DNA of 64,000 nt, from contig NC_052511.1 in assembly GCF_014356525.2 (NCBI RefSeq), positions 51,984,449-52,048,448 on the forward strand. The letters are read 5' to 3'. Shown one piece after another: positions 22,111-33,694 of the stretch (positions are counted from its first letter, which is position 1; every line of letters begins with the position of its first letter). The notes below the pieces were generated by a model that was not told the DNA's origin, did no database searches, and saw only the letters and a list, made by a program, of their open reading frames with translations. This DNA comes from Nilaparvata lugens. Taxonomy: Eukaryota; Arthropoda; Insecta; Hemiptera; Delphacidae. The position numbers and the translations under genes are program-made.

Positions 22111-23156
22111 AGTAAGAAATGTAAGTCATATGAGAAATTTTCCAGATTATTAATGAATAAAGGCCTGTATGCAGATTACGGAGAAATGTCAGCTGATCGT
22201 TAAAAACCAGTAAGAAAAACAGTATAATAAATGCAGCCATATCTACAAGTAAACGTGGTTTAAAAAGTAAGACGAGCACTTTCTTACTAGAATTTTTGTC
22301 ATCAACTCCACTTAAATTTTGTATTTTCAATTTTGGACTGGAAATTTATCTGTTAGATTACGGATGGTGAGAATATTTCAGCATAACTAACTGAAATACG
22401 ATTGAATTATCGAAATGTGGGACATGAAAGAAGTTTAAGCCCAACCTTTATTTCTTTCTCCTTGAAAATGGAGACACGAGTTTGTAGATAAAAAAGCAAA
22501 GTTTTTTCCCAAATTGAAGAGAAAAAATACGAATTAATGATTTGAGGAGATGGAATATGAATGAAATAGAGCTATAGAACTCTATTATTGTTAGTTGTAT
22601 TATCTGTCTTCAATAGAACTTACTAAGAAGTAGGAGGCTCGTTAATACGAGCAGGAATACCAAAGATGAATATAAGAGGAAGAAGATGATGAAAAAAGAC
22701 AGAAGAACACGATAGAAACTGATAAAAAAGAGGAGTATTCGCTTGAAGATAACTACAAAACAGTACGACTACTCATCGCGGTTGGATGTGTAAGAACAAG
22801 TTTTGCGAGAAAAAGTAGAGGTAGCGAGTTTCATCCTGAGAATGCACAGGATGACACTAAAAAGAGAACCCCCTCTGGCAGAAAGGAGAAGAAGAACATC
22901 TGAAGAGTAGTAGAATAGAGGACATTCGTGCGATTGCGGAATTAATTGCCGCCGGCAAAATACTTCTCTTACTTCCCCTTACTTCTCCTCCTCCTCCACC
23001 TACTCCTCCTCCTCAACACCTCCTCAGAGGTGCCTCACGTCCTACGAAGGTGATGTCATCATTTGTCATCATCTCAGATCTCACTCACTAACAGAGATGC
23101 CCTCTTTTTGTCTCTCCTTTTCACTCACGTCCTTCCTTTTTGCCCTGAGGCTTTTG
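22111..23156. other. No recognisable gene
   Basis: AT-rich and partly purine-rich (22670-22740). GC rises at 22940-23060. No repeat partner or ORF that I can support. Confidence 0.5.
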
Positions 23157-23284
23157 CTTTCTGTTATTCTCCTTCTTCTTCTTCTTCTTCTTCTTCTTCT
23201 TCTCTTCTTCTTCTTCTTCTTCTTCTTCTTCTCTTCTTCTTCTTCTTCTTCTTCTTCTTCTTCTTCTTTATCCCCTTCTTCCTC

Positions 23285-23329
<45 letters not shown>

Positions 23330-23398
23330 TTCTTCTTCTTTCTAGTGTTTCTCTGCTTCTTCTCCTCCTCCTTCTACTTCTTCTTCTTCTTCTTCCTT
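23157..23398. repeat. (CTT)n then (ATC)n compound microsatellite
   Basis: CTT repeats at 23168-23270, CAT/ATC repeats at 23286-23328, then CTT again. The Ser/Leu/Phe frames here are repeat translations. Confidence 0.95.
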
Positions 23399-24058
23399 CT
23401 CAACCACCAGTGTGATAATGGCCGGTGTGAAAGCAAAGTTGAAAACGTTGTGGTGGCAATTTTGCATTGTGTTGTACCACCAATTGGTGACAGAAATATT
23501 AAAACTTGTCTCCCACCTCTTTCTACTTCAACACAGAATTCCCTCACCAATGTCTCTCATCTCATTTCAATGTCAATGTAGGTGTGTGAACAATACACGC
23601 ATGCATCTGAAATTTCCCCACATGATTGAATTCATTGATTGATACAGTACAGTTGAAGAAGACTTATCAAAACAATTAATTGTTAGAACATTGTAACAGA
23701 ACTAACTCTATCTACTCACCACAAAGCATGAAATAGTGAAGATTCGTTTGGGTATTTGGTAGACTCACCTGGAATAGAAAAAAATGTATTAAGATGAATA
23801 GTAAGAAATGAAGATGTTCCAACTAAATGAATGATTTGTTAAGAGTCAGAGATTATTGTAATAGAAATACTTGAATAGTAATCAATTATTTAGTAGATGA
23901 ATTTGATGAAAAATGTTACGAGTGATTGCTAATAATTATTTCTTCTTCATCCAATAGATGATATAAAATGATAAAATTTTCACAACTATTCCAATCATGA
24001 TTATCGCAATGTATCTGAGCATACAGACACAAGTGAAACCTTTTCCATTTTTATTTGA
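23399..24058. other. No recognisable feature
   Basis: Unassigned AT-rich spacer before the foldback element. Confidence 0.5.
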
Positions 24059-24890
24059 GAAAGGAGAAAGTATCAAGTTGATTCGAGAAAGTATCAATTG
24101 TATTTGAGAATAGTCACATGTAATTGAGAGTAGTGAATTGTTTTTGAGAAATCGTCAAATGTAAATGAGAAGATATCAATTGAAAATGAGAAAATTTTCC
24201 AATTGACATGTGGTGGCTCTTCTGTAGCCTACTGTTGCCTACAGGTTTGATCTGAGCAGGAAAGGATACTGTACTACGTACACAGTATTCCAATATTACT
24301 ACCATAGGCTTTGCATGAGAGCAAATTAATATTTTCAATGGTGAAATTATTTCCCCTGTTCACGGATGATTAATGAGTATCATTTCTATGTATCTATTGG
24401 CAACAAGACTTTTGTCTCCAAACATTTTGTGAAATATTGCACTTGATGAAGATTAAACTATCTATGTTCAAGGCGCAATTGAACTTTATCATCAATCAAT
24501 TGAATCTCTTGATCAAGCAATTCGGCAATTCTTCAATGGATTCTGGAGGCTTGAAAATAATTTTTCATTCAAAAAATAAATGTTTTATTGAAATATTGAA
24601 TATATTATCCTATTATTTTTTTATGAGTACAGTTATGAAAAATATAAGAGTACTGGAAGCACTGGTTTTTTAAATCATTTCCCAATTGCAACTGACAACT
24701 TCTCAATTACAAATCGTATGTTCTCAAATTGAAATGATACTTCCTCAAATAAAATTTACTATTCTCAACTACATGTGATGACTTCTCAAATACAATTTAT
24801 TATTCTCATTTACATCTGACGTTTTCTTAAATACAAATGACTATTCTCAATTACAATTGATACTTCCTCAAATACAGTTGAAAAAGGTGT
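24059..24890. mobile_element. Foldback-type element with 21-bp tandem-repeat arms
   Basis: The left arm (24059-24205) is a degenerate 21-bp tandem repeat with phase marker TTGAGAA: ATTCGAGAAAGTATCAATTGT, ATTTGAGAATAGTCACATGTA and so on. The right arm (about 24686-24890) is the same repeat in inverted orientation, with TTCTCAA as marker and a 20-21-bp period. About 480 bp of AT-rich single-copy sequence lies between, with no convincing ORF. Inverted arms made of short tandem repeats are the design of Drosophila Foldback (FB) elements. Kinship is not shown. Confidence 0.7.
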
Positions 24891-25623
24891 TGAGTGGTTG
24901 GAACTGGAACTTCATAAGAGGTCCATTACAAAATTTCAAAATGCCTTTATTTTTAATATGTTATAAAATTTAGAATTTAGGGCGTGTTCTGAACATACAG
25001 AGAGCAATCTGCAATCAGAACGGTCATTAGTAACTATATCTTGGAAATATAAATATAAATATCCTCCAACACTGATCTGATTGCGGATCATTCTCTGTAT
25101 GTCCAGGCCCAAAATATCAAGGAATATACAGCCTTATAAATGCTACATGATCAATAATATAGAAGTAAAAAATTGTGAAGAACATGAGAAAGTCCTAGTT
25201 ATGCAAAATCTCGAATTTCCAGATAGAGGTTTAGGTACTATTTTTCCAAAATCGAAATCAACTTAGAATTTGGAACTCAAGTTTCTAGCACACACTGGAA
25301 TCGTTCTACAAGTACATCAACACCCTTCTCAATACACACTCAAACACGATGGGAAGACAATAATAATTAACAAGAACCGTACTTGTTGATCTAAATTGTC
25401 ACAATAAACCCATCGAATATGATCTCACCACCTCTCCATCCATAAAATCCACAGCCATTAATGACAACGTCGACGATATTATTATCATGAAGGCCGTGGC
25501 GCTACGTCATAACGGTGTAACGCATAGGAAAGTTAACGTGCAGGAACTCCGGGGGCCCATTTCAATGTTTTATAGTTTATTGCCTGCCTTCAATTCGGCA
25601 CCCTTCATCATGCACAATATTCT
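24891..25623. other. No recognisable feature
   Basis: Unassigned. GAACATACAGAGAGCAATCTG near 24992 has an inverted echo near 25078 (CTGATTGCGGATCATTCTC then TGTATGTCC), suggesting a small inverted-repeat element at 24980-25110. Confidence 0.45.
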
Positions 25624-25742
25624 CCTCCTCTGAAGAGGAGGAGGAGGAGGAGGAGGAGGAGGAAGAGGAGAATGAGGAGGAGGAGATGAAGGAGGAGGAG
25701 GAGATGAAGGATGAGGAGGATGAGATGGGAGAGGAGGGAGTA
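25624..25742. repeat. Polypurine (AGG)n tract
   Basis: GAGGAGGAGG-type repeats with GATGAAGG interruptions. It is preceded by CTCCTCCTC at 25622-25630, making a short hairpin. Confidence 0.95.
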
Positions 25743-27171
25743 GAATAAGTCATCTCTATCATTTTAATACGTCCCCGAAGATGATATAATCACTCGCGTT
25801 AAAGTTTCCCCAGAGGTTATTTATATCCGAGGAAGGATGGAACGTTCAATTTTGTCAATCGGTGTTTGTGGAGAACGAATAGAGGTGGGAGGGAGATGGG
25901 ATAAAATGGGAGTGAGAAGGATAAAAAACGCAAATGGTTCTATAGGCCTACACAAAAACCGCGACCGTAATAATTTTCATTGGTAGAATGTTTTTGAGCC
26001 TGGTTCATCATCATTTTATCATACAGTCCTCAGATTTCTTCATTCATTATAGTAGAGTGTAGTATATTCAGATGTAGATAAGTTATGGTGTAGCAGCAAA
26101 GATAGATATAATATGGATTAACTTGAAACCAAAGTTTGGGTAATAACACAAAGTCCTCATCGAATCCAGAGCTGTAACAAGGTTATACTTGATGGAAATA
26201 TCATCACTTCCATTCATTGTGAAGAGGTTCCAACCTCAAATCCAACCCTACTTGAAACCCTTGCAATAATTACAACAAGCCGTTAAAACAATCACACATC
26301 TCGAATGGGGAGAACAGTTAATATTTGAAGAGTGTCACAATGTGTAAAACAATAACAATTGTCCGTGGTCTTGTTACATCAAATATCTTGTTACATAATC
26401 TTGTTACAATATTGAATGGGGAAATCGCTCCTCTGTGCGTACTTGTGGTGATTACATGATGATGGATAATAAACATGAATTCGCGTGTCATGGTTCTGAT
26501 CGGCATCAAGTGTGATGGAAGAGATGTAAGGGTTATCGGTTAGTTGATCTTTGATTAACGAGTTGTACGATGAAGTGTTTGAACCTCTTCCATTCATGTT
26601 GTCCGATTGGAAGTAAACCTATAGTGTACAGAGTAATTTAAATCACCAGTGGTGGGTTGAAATTGGTATCGATACAATATTGTTAATAACTAGTTGTTCT
26701 GTGAACAGTAGACCTCACGCAGTTTTCTCATCCACAACTATCTGATGTCACCTGTTTGTAATGTTAACAAGTTCACGTTCGAATTTGAATTCCATATGAT
26801 ATAATTCATCCAGTTCCGTGATAATCTTTCCATCTGATAAAAATTAATCTTCACAACCAAAAATATTATAATTTATGTATTAAATAGTGTAGTAGTCTCG
26901 CACGAATTTGCGCTGTATCTATGAGACCATGAGACAGCTCATGAAAGAGCGGCTATGAAGTAGGATTGAATAAAAAGTGCATGCAAAGCGTTAAAACGGT
27001 GCATTTTTGTGTTGCTCTCCAGTTTCGAGTCTCCAGACATCTGTGTAATCCACTTGTCAGCTGATTGATTATGAATAATTCTATAGTCTGATTGATCCTA
27101 TCTTCAAAGTAGATGATAAATATCATGTTATCAGAGTATGGAGGAATTCATTTTCTTTTCATGTTATCCTT
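25743..27171. other. No recognisable gene
   Basis: About 1.4 kb without repeats that match the window and without a convincing ORF. Minor feature: repeated ATCTTGTTACA triplet of motifs at 26373-26410. Confidence 0.5.
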
Positions 27172-27342
27172 AAAATGCAAAATTTCAAAAAACCTTGTTT
27201 TTTCAACGCGCAGTTGAAAAAGGAATATTCCTGCCAAATCTCATCGAATTCTATCAACGCGTTTGGCCGTAATCGCGTTACATACAGACAGACAAAAGCA
27301 AATCGAGTTGAAACATAGACCTCACTACGTTCGTTCAATAAT
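27172..27342 (+). repeat. Dispersed repeat (CGCGTTTGGCCGTAA family), copy 1
   Basis: Shares CAAAATTTC, AACCTTG, CGCGCAGTTGAAAAAGGA, TGCCAAATCTCATCGAA and AGACCTCACTACGTTCG with 41105-41277 (same strand) and 44325-44530 (opposite strand). A tRNA-SINE follows immediately. Superfamily unknown. Confidence 0.7.
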
Positions 27343-27584
27343 ATTCGTATGGCTTTTATTGGTGGGGAGTCCCTGACGGAAGTTCCACCTCGCTTGAATA
27401 TATCATTCAAGCCGTCAATGAGCCTTACAACTGTAGTCATACTTCAGCCGGGACCAACAGTTTGACGTGCCCATCCGATAACACTGGAGTGACCTGATCA
27501 AAAACTTCTGGCTATGAGCGGGCTTGATCCGGGATCTCTAGGTTGCTAAGCAAGCACTCTATCCACTAGACCACGGGTCACTCC
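27343..27584 (-). mobile_element. tRNA-derived SINE, copy 1
   Basis: On the minus strand it begins GGAGTGACCCGTGG. Pol III A box TGGTCTAGTGG is at 27563-27573 and a decayed B box at about 27520-27531 (GGATCAAGCCC against GGTTCGANNCC). A non-tRNA body ends near AAAGCCATACGAAT. The second copy at 40860-41103 has a better B box. The minus-strand frame 27159-27440 is an accident of this element. Confidence 0.8.
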
Positions 27585-27978
27585 ACAATATTAGTCCAAA
27601 TATTTGAAAGATTTAAATCCAAAGATTTGCAGAAAACATGAGAAAAGACTTCATCAACATGTGAACGGGGAAGCAATAAAGCTGCTCATCGTGCATGGAG
27701 TAAGGAGACTTCAACGCAGAAAGCCACACGAGTTAGTTTAGTGCTAAAGTGTTCAAATGGAAGTTCAAAAGCAGAATACTGTATCCTTTTATGCTATAAA
27801 TAATCTTCAATTTAATCCTTGACCAATATAGAAGACTTAAACAATGGGTTTTCACCTTCACAAACAATATTCTTATCAATTTAAGTCAAAATAGAATAGC
27901 TTATTAGTCTTCAACTAGATGTTATAAAAAAAATGAATATTGGTGATGAAGATTGATTCCAATTATCATATAGTAATA
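27585..27978. other. No recognisable feature
   Basis: Unassigned AT-rich spacer. Confidence 0.5.
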
Positions 27979-30038
27979 TCGGGGAGCGAGCTTCGCTCTG
28001 GAGTACAAAAGCATAAAAAATCTATTACGAAAGAAGAAATTAAAATAACATTCATACAAAAATTTTCTAACCAATCACAGTAAATTAACATTAATTCCCA
28101 GAAGAATGCGAAAATTCCCCTCACAAAGGCCCAGTTGCAAAAAAGCTGGTTAAATTTCAATCCTGTTCAACTTTACGTGAACCAAATCAGAGAAGACCAT
28201 TTGAGAAAGATGGATCTACTGGAATTAATCATGATTGAAGATAACCTGGCTTTTTTGGAACCGGCACTAAGTACCTGATTGAATGATTACAAAAATTCAA
28301 CAGCTGAGTCATAATTTTGACACAGTCCACACATATGAACTCGCTCACTCACTTCCATCACCAACAGACGACGAAATAATTATCAGCTGTTTTTCCAAGG
28401 ATGAATAATAATTATCCTTTTAATGTCTTTCAGCGAGTTTTCCCAGGGATGAGACCTAGTGCAATCGAATCTTTTTATTATAAACCTACTATGTTCTCAA
28501 TTTCGTGAGAATCGTTTTCTAGAAACCGTTTTCGAGATCCGGTGAAATACAAACATCTAAATATCTAAATATCTAAACATCTAAACATCTAAACATCTAA
28601 ATATCTAACTATCTTAACATCTAAACATCTAAACATCTAAACATCTAAAATCTAAACATCTAACATCTAAACATCTAAACATCTAAAATCTAAACATCTA
28701 AACATCTAAACATCTAAACATCTAACATCTAAAATCTAAACATCTAAACATCTAAACATCTAAACTCTAAACATCTAAACATCTAACATCTAAACATCTA
28801 AACATCTAAACATCTAAACATCTAAACATCTAAACATCTAAACATCTAAACATCTAAACATCTAAACATCTAAACATCTAAACATCTAAACATCAAACAT
28901 CTAAACATCTAAACATCTAAACATCTAAACATCTAAACATCTAAACATCTAAACATCTAAACATCTAAACATCTAAACATCTAAACATCAAACATCTAAA
29001 CATCTAAACACTAAACATCTAAACATCTAAACATCTAAAATCTAAACATCTACATCTAAACATCTAACATCTAAACATCTAAACATCTAAACATCTAAAC
29101 ATCTAACCATCTAAAACATCTAAACATCTAAACATCTAAACATCTAAACATCTAAACATCTAAACATCTAAACATCTAAACATCTAAACATCTAAACATC
29201 TAAACATCTAAACATCTAAACATCTAAACATCTAAACATCTAAACATCAAACATCTAAACATCTAAACATTTAAACATCTAAACATCTAAACATCTAAAC
29301 ATCTAAACATCTAAACATCTAAACATCTAAACATCTAAACATCAAACATCTAAACATCTAAACACTAAACATCTAAACATCTAAACATCTAAAATCTAAA
29401 CATCTACATCTAAACATCTAACATCTAAACATCTAAACATCTAAACATCTAAACATCTAACCATCTAAAACATCTAAACATCTAAACATCTAAACATCTA
29501 AACATCTAAACATCTAAACATCTAAACATCTAAACATCTAAACATCCAAACATCTTAACATCTAAACATCTAAACATCTAAACATCTAAACATCTAAACA
29601 TCTAAACATCTAAACATCTAACATCTAAACATCTAAACATCTAAACATCTAAACATCTAAACATTAAACATCTAAACATCTAAACATCTAAACATCTAAA
29701 CTCTAAACATCTAAACATCTAAACATCTAAACATTAAACATCTAAACATCTAAACATCTAACATCTAAACTCTAAACATCTAAACATCTAAACATCTAAA
29801 ATCTAAACATCTAAAATCTAAACATCTAACATCTAACATCTAAACTCTAAACATCTAAACATCTAAACATCTAAACATCTAAACATCTAAACATCTAAAC
29901 ATAAACATCTAAACATCTAAACATCTAAACATCTAAACATCTAAACATCTAAACATCTAAACATCTAAACATCTTAACATCTAAACATCTGAACATATAA
30001 ACATATGAACAGAAGTTGCTCGTTTAATAGTATAGGAT
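27979..30038 (+). mobile_element. Dispersed repeat with internal octamer satellite (copy 1)
   Basis: Outside the satellite this matches 35296-35929 along its length. It starts ATCGGGGAGCGAGCTTCG, encloses a fold-back MITE-like segment (28128-28268), continues to GAGATCCGGTGAAATAC, then the (AAACATCT)n array, and ends AGAAGTTGCTCGTTTAATAG. The boundary TATAGGAT is shared by both copies. No ORF. It behaves as a non-autonomous transposable element of about 0.6 kb. The superfamily is unresolved. Confidence 0.75.
28551..30010 (+). repeat. (AAACATCT)n satellite array, ~1.46 kb
   Basis: About 180 copies of an 8-mer with occasional 7-mers, ATCAAAC and TTAACAT variants. A higher-order repeat is visible: the variant pattern at 28891-29120 (ATCAAAC, ACACTAAAC, ATCTACATC, ACCATCTAAAACATC) recurs at 29245-29475, an offset of 354 bp. 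The same site in the sister repeat (35874-35897) holds just three units. Confidence 0.95.
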
Positions 30039-30969
30039 AATATGTATACGAACAAATACACATTTGATCGAATATACAACGAGGTGTAGTCAATTATTTA
30101 ATAAAACTAAATAAGAAATTTTGTTCACTTACTGACTGGAGTACATTGAAACTGTAATTTCCTATCGTCTACAACATTTTCCTCACTCTTCAGAACCAAT
30201 CTCTCAGAGTGACCCTCGATCAACTTAGACGATTAGGTACCCAATCACAAAATCCCCCTGCACACTTAGCCCCACCAATGTTTGTATAGGTAGAAGTTCA
30301 GACTGGCCACTAGTTGTGTGTATGTTTCGTCCCAGGGATAAAAGCGGCGCATTAATACAAAACTAACTGTTTGCACATTACTGGCGAACACAACCTGCGT
30401 TTGTTTTAAACTTTGACTAATCTATTAAGTCGGATTAAGTCCGGCCCGGACTGGCCCAACTTAAAACACACAGATTATCGTGAAAGCTTCTCTTCAAACT
30501 GTCAGTTTGCCCCATAAATAATTCCAACACTTTCCATATAACCAATACTGAAAGTGGAAGTGGATTTTACGTTTAGAGTTGAGGTGGTCCACAGGAGGCA
30601 GATACAGTGAGATTCACTCTAAACTGTCAGTATTAATAGAATGGGGAACATTTATGTGATTTATGAGAGATGATGACAGTATGTCACACCATACCAACCA
30701 ACTTTGTCTCATGCAAAATCGCTTCTACTGAAATTTGTAGTTTGTGTGAGAAGTGAAGTCCATACGTACACACATGGCTTCATTTAACACTTGCACTTTA
30801 ACCTTTCGGGACCTTCTCTCAGCTAGTCTGGTCTCAAGCTTTAGTGAACCTTCTGGGTGTATTTTACATTATCCTTGCCAATATAAACCTTCCTCGATGT
30901 CTACTCAAACTAACACACGCATAAGTCCTGATTGGTGGGATTATGATGTCTCTCCCTCTTGACCATCTT
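30039..30969. other. No recognisable gene; AAACTGTCAG motifs
   Basis: Unassigned. TTCAAACTGTCAG at about 30493 and TCTAAACTGTCAG at about 30613 belong to a motif that recurs at 36345-36425, 36756 and 62755. Confidence 0.5.
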
Positions 30970-31087
30970 CATTTTCTCTTCTCCTTCTCTTCTTCTCTTC
31001 TTCTTCTTTTCTTCTTCTTCTTCTTCTTCTTCTTCTCTTCTTCTTCTTCTTCTCCTTCTCTTCTTCTTCTTCTTCTTCTTCTTCTTG
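30970..31087. repeat. (CTT)n polypyrimidine tract
   Basis: CTT repeats with TTCTCTTC interruptions. The Ser/Leu/Phe frame across it is not a gene. Confidence 0.95.
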
Positions 31088-31369
31088 GTTTGGCTACACC
31101 GGTCATTGTCAAACAGTAGTTCTAGAGTTACGGGGGCGCTACAACAATAAAGCCATTAATTATAAAGTTGTGTGGCGTCAAGTGATTATCTTCGAATGTT
31201 ATGCTGTATACGCTCAGCTTTCCTCCCTATCCCAGTAACACGTGGACCATTCTAAATTTAGTGGTAGAGAAGGAGAGAAGTATGTGTGTTTATGTATCAT
31301 TGGAAAGACTGAGTAAGTGAGACACTGAACAACAGAGATAACCAAATATAGGCTATTTATATTTATATT

Positions 31370-31645
31370 TTAATTTTATTATCATGGCGATTCTTTTGCT
31401 TAAGCCGCCATTTTGTCACACCGTTGAGTGGGAGGAGACTGTCTAGCTGGCCAATGGTAGCCGTTCATGCCCTCGACCAATAGCAGTACTCGCCTACTAG
31501 TATAAATTCTGCTGTTCTTGTATTTAGTTTTAGTTTATCAGAGATTGACAATGGTGTAATAACCGAAACCGGTCTTTCTAATTATCAATAAATCAGTGGT
31601 TTTTTGACAATTTCTTAGTCTTTTTCATTCAATAAATATAGGCTA
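31370..31645 (+). mobile_element. Retroelement-type end with CGAAAC motif and AATAAATCAGTGG tail
   Basis: Contains GACAATGGTGTAATAACC immediately followed by GAAACCGG, then AATTATCAATAAATCAGTGG and TTTTTTGACAATTTCTTAG. The final 50 bp recur, together with an inverted copy of themselves, at 57294-57377. A short stem followed by GAAAC near a 3' end is reminiscent of Penelope-like element termini. Hypothesis only. Confidence 0.45.
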
Positions 31646-31739
31646 CTTTTGTGATAATTGTTGTAAGTCGATGATATAAAAGTTTGATGTCGGATAATTT
31701 TGAGATATAATAAGATTCATGATCGTAGAGTTGGTGGAA

Positions 31740-31912
31740 ATTATAGGACGTTAAAGCCTTGCGCTTGTCGCAAATTAAGACGCGACGTGAGGTGAGTCTA
31801 CCAGATGAGTATTAATATCATTATCATATTATCATGTTAACATTAAGACGAAGATGGAACGAGTACTCTTAACTCGCTTAGCAGACTCGTGTCACGTCGC
31901 GTCGCGTCTCAA
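31740..31912. mobile_element. ~170-bp TIR element with GACGCGACG ends
   Basis: Left AATTAAGACGCGACGTGAGG then GAGTCT. The right end, AGACTCGTGTCACGTCGCGT then CGCGTCTCAAT, is its inverted match with a small insertion. The GTCACGTCGCGTCAC motif also appears at 543-558 and 2151-2166. Non-coding. Confidence 0.6.
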
Positions 31913-32039
31913 TATAGAACTAGCCTAACAATTATTATCCATTTCTCCATGATTTCCCATCATTATCACCACATTTTCTTTAAACTTTCACTCATAATTG
32001 ATTCTTGACATTGGCTCGATTTTTGTAATCTTTGCACAT

Positions 32040-32190
32040 ATATTTATTTATTTATTTATTCCATTTTCATTACAGATCATAATTATAATAAATATAATAT
32101 GATTGGGAGAAGACAACAGGCATAGCCCAAAACTGTCTTCTCCCAAATTTTTACAAATACAAGTTTCAAAGAAGAATAAGGTTAAGATTT
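32040..32190 (-). mobile_element. Retroposon 3' end with conserved hairpin and (AAAT)n tail
   Basis: Inverted copy: the tail (ATTT)n at 32040-32061 leads into GATTGGGAGAAGACAACAGG then CATAGCCC then TGTCTTCTCCCAAAT, a stem-loop. The same hairpin plus tail occurs at 35950, 38467, 42480 and 58065 (minus) and at 41305, 43438 and 57079 (plus). The ORF at 32048-32294 is incidental. Probably the shared 3' end of a LINE/SINE family. Confidence 0.7.
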
Positions 32191-32387
32191 CACTTATATG
32201 GAAAGGTTTCAATAATATTACCGTCCATTCATATGAGATTGCAAACGTCTCATCTTGTAACTTTTCAAACAACCATTTCATTTGTTCCTTGTAACTTTTA
32301 ACTTGGAAAAACGGACAAACTTATCACAATCTAACAACTAGCACAAACATAATTTAACGGAGTTATACCAAATAGAAGGCGAAGTTC

Positions 32388-32532
32388 CGGTTGCACAGAG
32401 ACCGGTCAATTTTAACGTGATTAGTTCCACGAGAACCAATCAGAGAAGCCGTCTTTCAAAAACGACTTCTTTGATTGGTTCTCGTGAAGTTAATCACGGT
32501 TAAAATTCAACCGCTTTTGTACAACGGGGCCT
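32388..32532. mobile_element. Fold-back MITE (CCAATCAGAGAAG family), complete
   Basis: Starts CCGGTTGCACAGAGACCGG and ends TTGTACAACGGGGCC, with AGAACCAATCAGAGAAG facing CTTCTTTGATTGGTTCT. It is about 145 bp and pairs nearly throughout. Confidence 0.8.
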
Positions 32533-32598
32533 AAGCTACCTTACCTCAAAATTAAACTTTGGATGACAGAGCATGTCTGCGAAATCTCGACACTATAG

Positions 32599-32671
32599 GG
32601 AGTGATTTAACCAACGACATATTTGTCGGCCGATAACTTTGGGGTTTGTGTGTGTGTGGTTAAGTCGCTCC
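32599..32671. repeat. Small inverted-repeat element (GGAGTGATTTAACCA)
   Basis: GGAGTGATTTAACCA pairs with TGGTTAAGTCGCTCC, two mismatches, around a GT-rich loop. Size and symmetry fit a tiny MITE. Confidence 0.5.
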
Positions 32672-33003
32672 AATTCTCATCGGACTATTCTAGTGCGGTT
32701 GACTACAATACGTTTTGCTCTTGTAGAACAGCTGTTAGTACAATGCTCGCCTGTCAGTATAGAAGATCCTATGAAACTCTAGGCTGACCTTAAAGTTCCA
32801 ATACAAAGGCTACTACGACATCCATGAGGAACCGAGATCATCGAGGTAATACTTCTACAACTTCCACTTTTTCCCACACACAAAAACTGAAAGTAATCGA
32901 AGTGTGGAAGCAAAGTGTCAGCCAACAAAGTGACAGAACAAGGAGGGAAAGTCTGCTCGTCAGTGAAGGCCAGCCAGGGAAAACAAGTCTGAAAGGAGAG
33001 TAA

Positions 33004-33103
33004 NNNNNNNNNNNNNNNNNNNNNNNNNNNNNNNNNNNNNNNNNNNNNNNNNNNNNNNNNNNNNNNNNNNNNNNNNNNNNNNNNNNNNNNNNNNNNNNNN
33101 NNN
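33004..33103. other. Assembly gap, exactly 100 N
   Basis: A run of 100 N, a conventional placeholder of unknown true length. The bases beside it (AAGGAGAG on the left, AAAAGGAGGAAGAAG on the right) suggest the assembler failed in a purine microsatellite. Frames drawn through the N are meaningless. Confidence 0.99.
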
Positions 33104-33257
33104 AAAAGGAGGAAGAAGAAAGAGAAGAACATGAGCCAATAAAGGAATGCTGCAAAGGACGTGAGAAGAGTATCTTTGTATTATTATTTGTTTGCCACGC
33201 GCTCTAGTGGTATCTGTTGGAAACAACACCAACTGCTAAGAGAGAGCATTCACTTTT

Positions 33258-33364
33258 GGAAGACATAGAAGAAGAAAAAGATGAAGAAGAAGAAGAAGAA
33301 GAAGAAGAAGAAGAAGAAGAAGAAGAAGAAGAAGAAGAAGAAGAAGAAGAAGAAGAAGAAGAAG
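33258..33364. repeat. (GAA)n microsatellite
   Basis: About 30 almost uninterrupted GAA triplets. The minus-strand poly-Ser frame is its translation. Confidence 0.98.
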
Positions 33365-33694
33365 GTATAAAATGAGAACAAGAATAAGAAAAAAGAAGTG
33401 AAAGGAAAAGATGGAGAAGAAAGAGAAGGGAGAAGAGAAAATGTTTGTTCGCCGACGATGAAAATTTAATAAAAAGCCCGGGAAAGTAATCGTTGAGAAA
33501 AATCGAGAGCATTATTTATACACAGCTAGCAATAATGCGCCGAAATGTAATCGGTGGAGTTGCTTTGAAGGGTAAACTGAACTTTAGACTGGGGCAAAAG
33601 AAATAGATGCAGGGTTCGTAATTTTGATATTCCAGTAGGTTACTGATCATTTTTCGGCGTTCATACCTCATCATACTCTTCGAATTATGTTGAA

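Noticed and set aside
28551..30010. CRISPR-like array
   Set aside because: Units are 8 bp with no unique spacers, and the context is eukaryotic and transposon-derived.
28551..30010. Telomeric repeat
   Set aside because: The octamer AAACATCT is not the insect TTAGG repeat and the array lies inside a dispersed element.
32779..33232. Frames spanning the N run
   Set aside because: The 100 N are an assembly gap, so the frame across them is meaningless.
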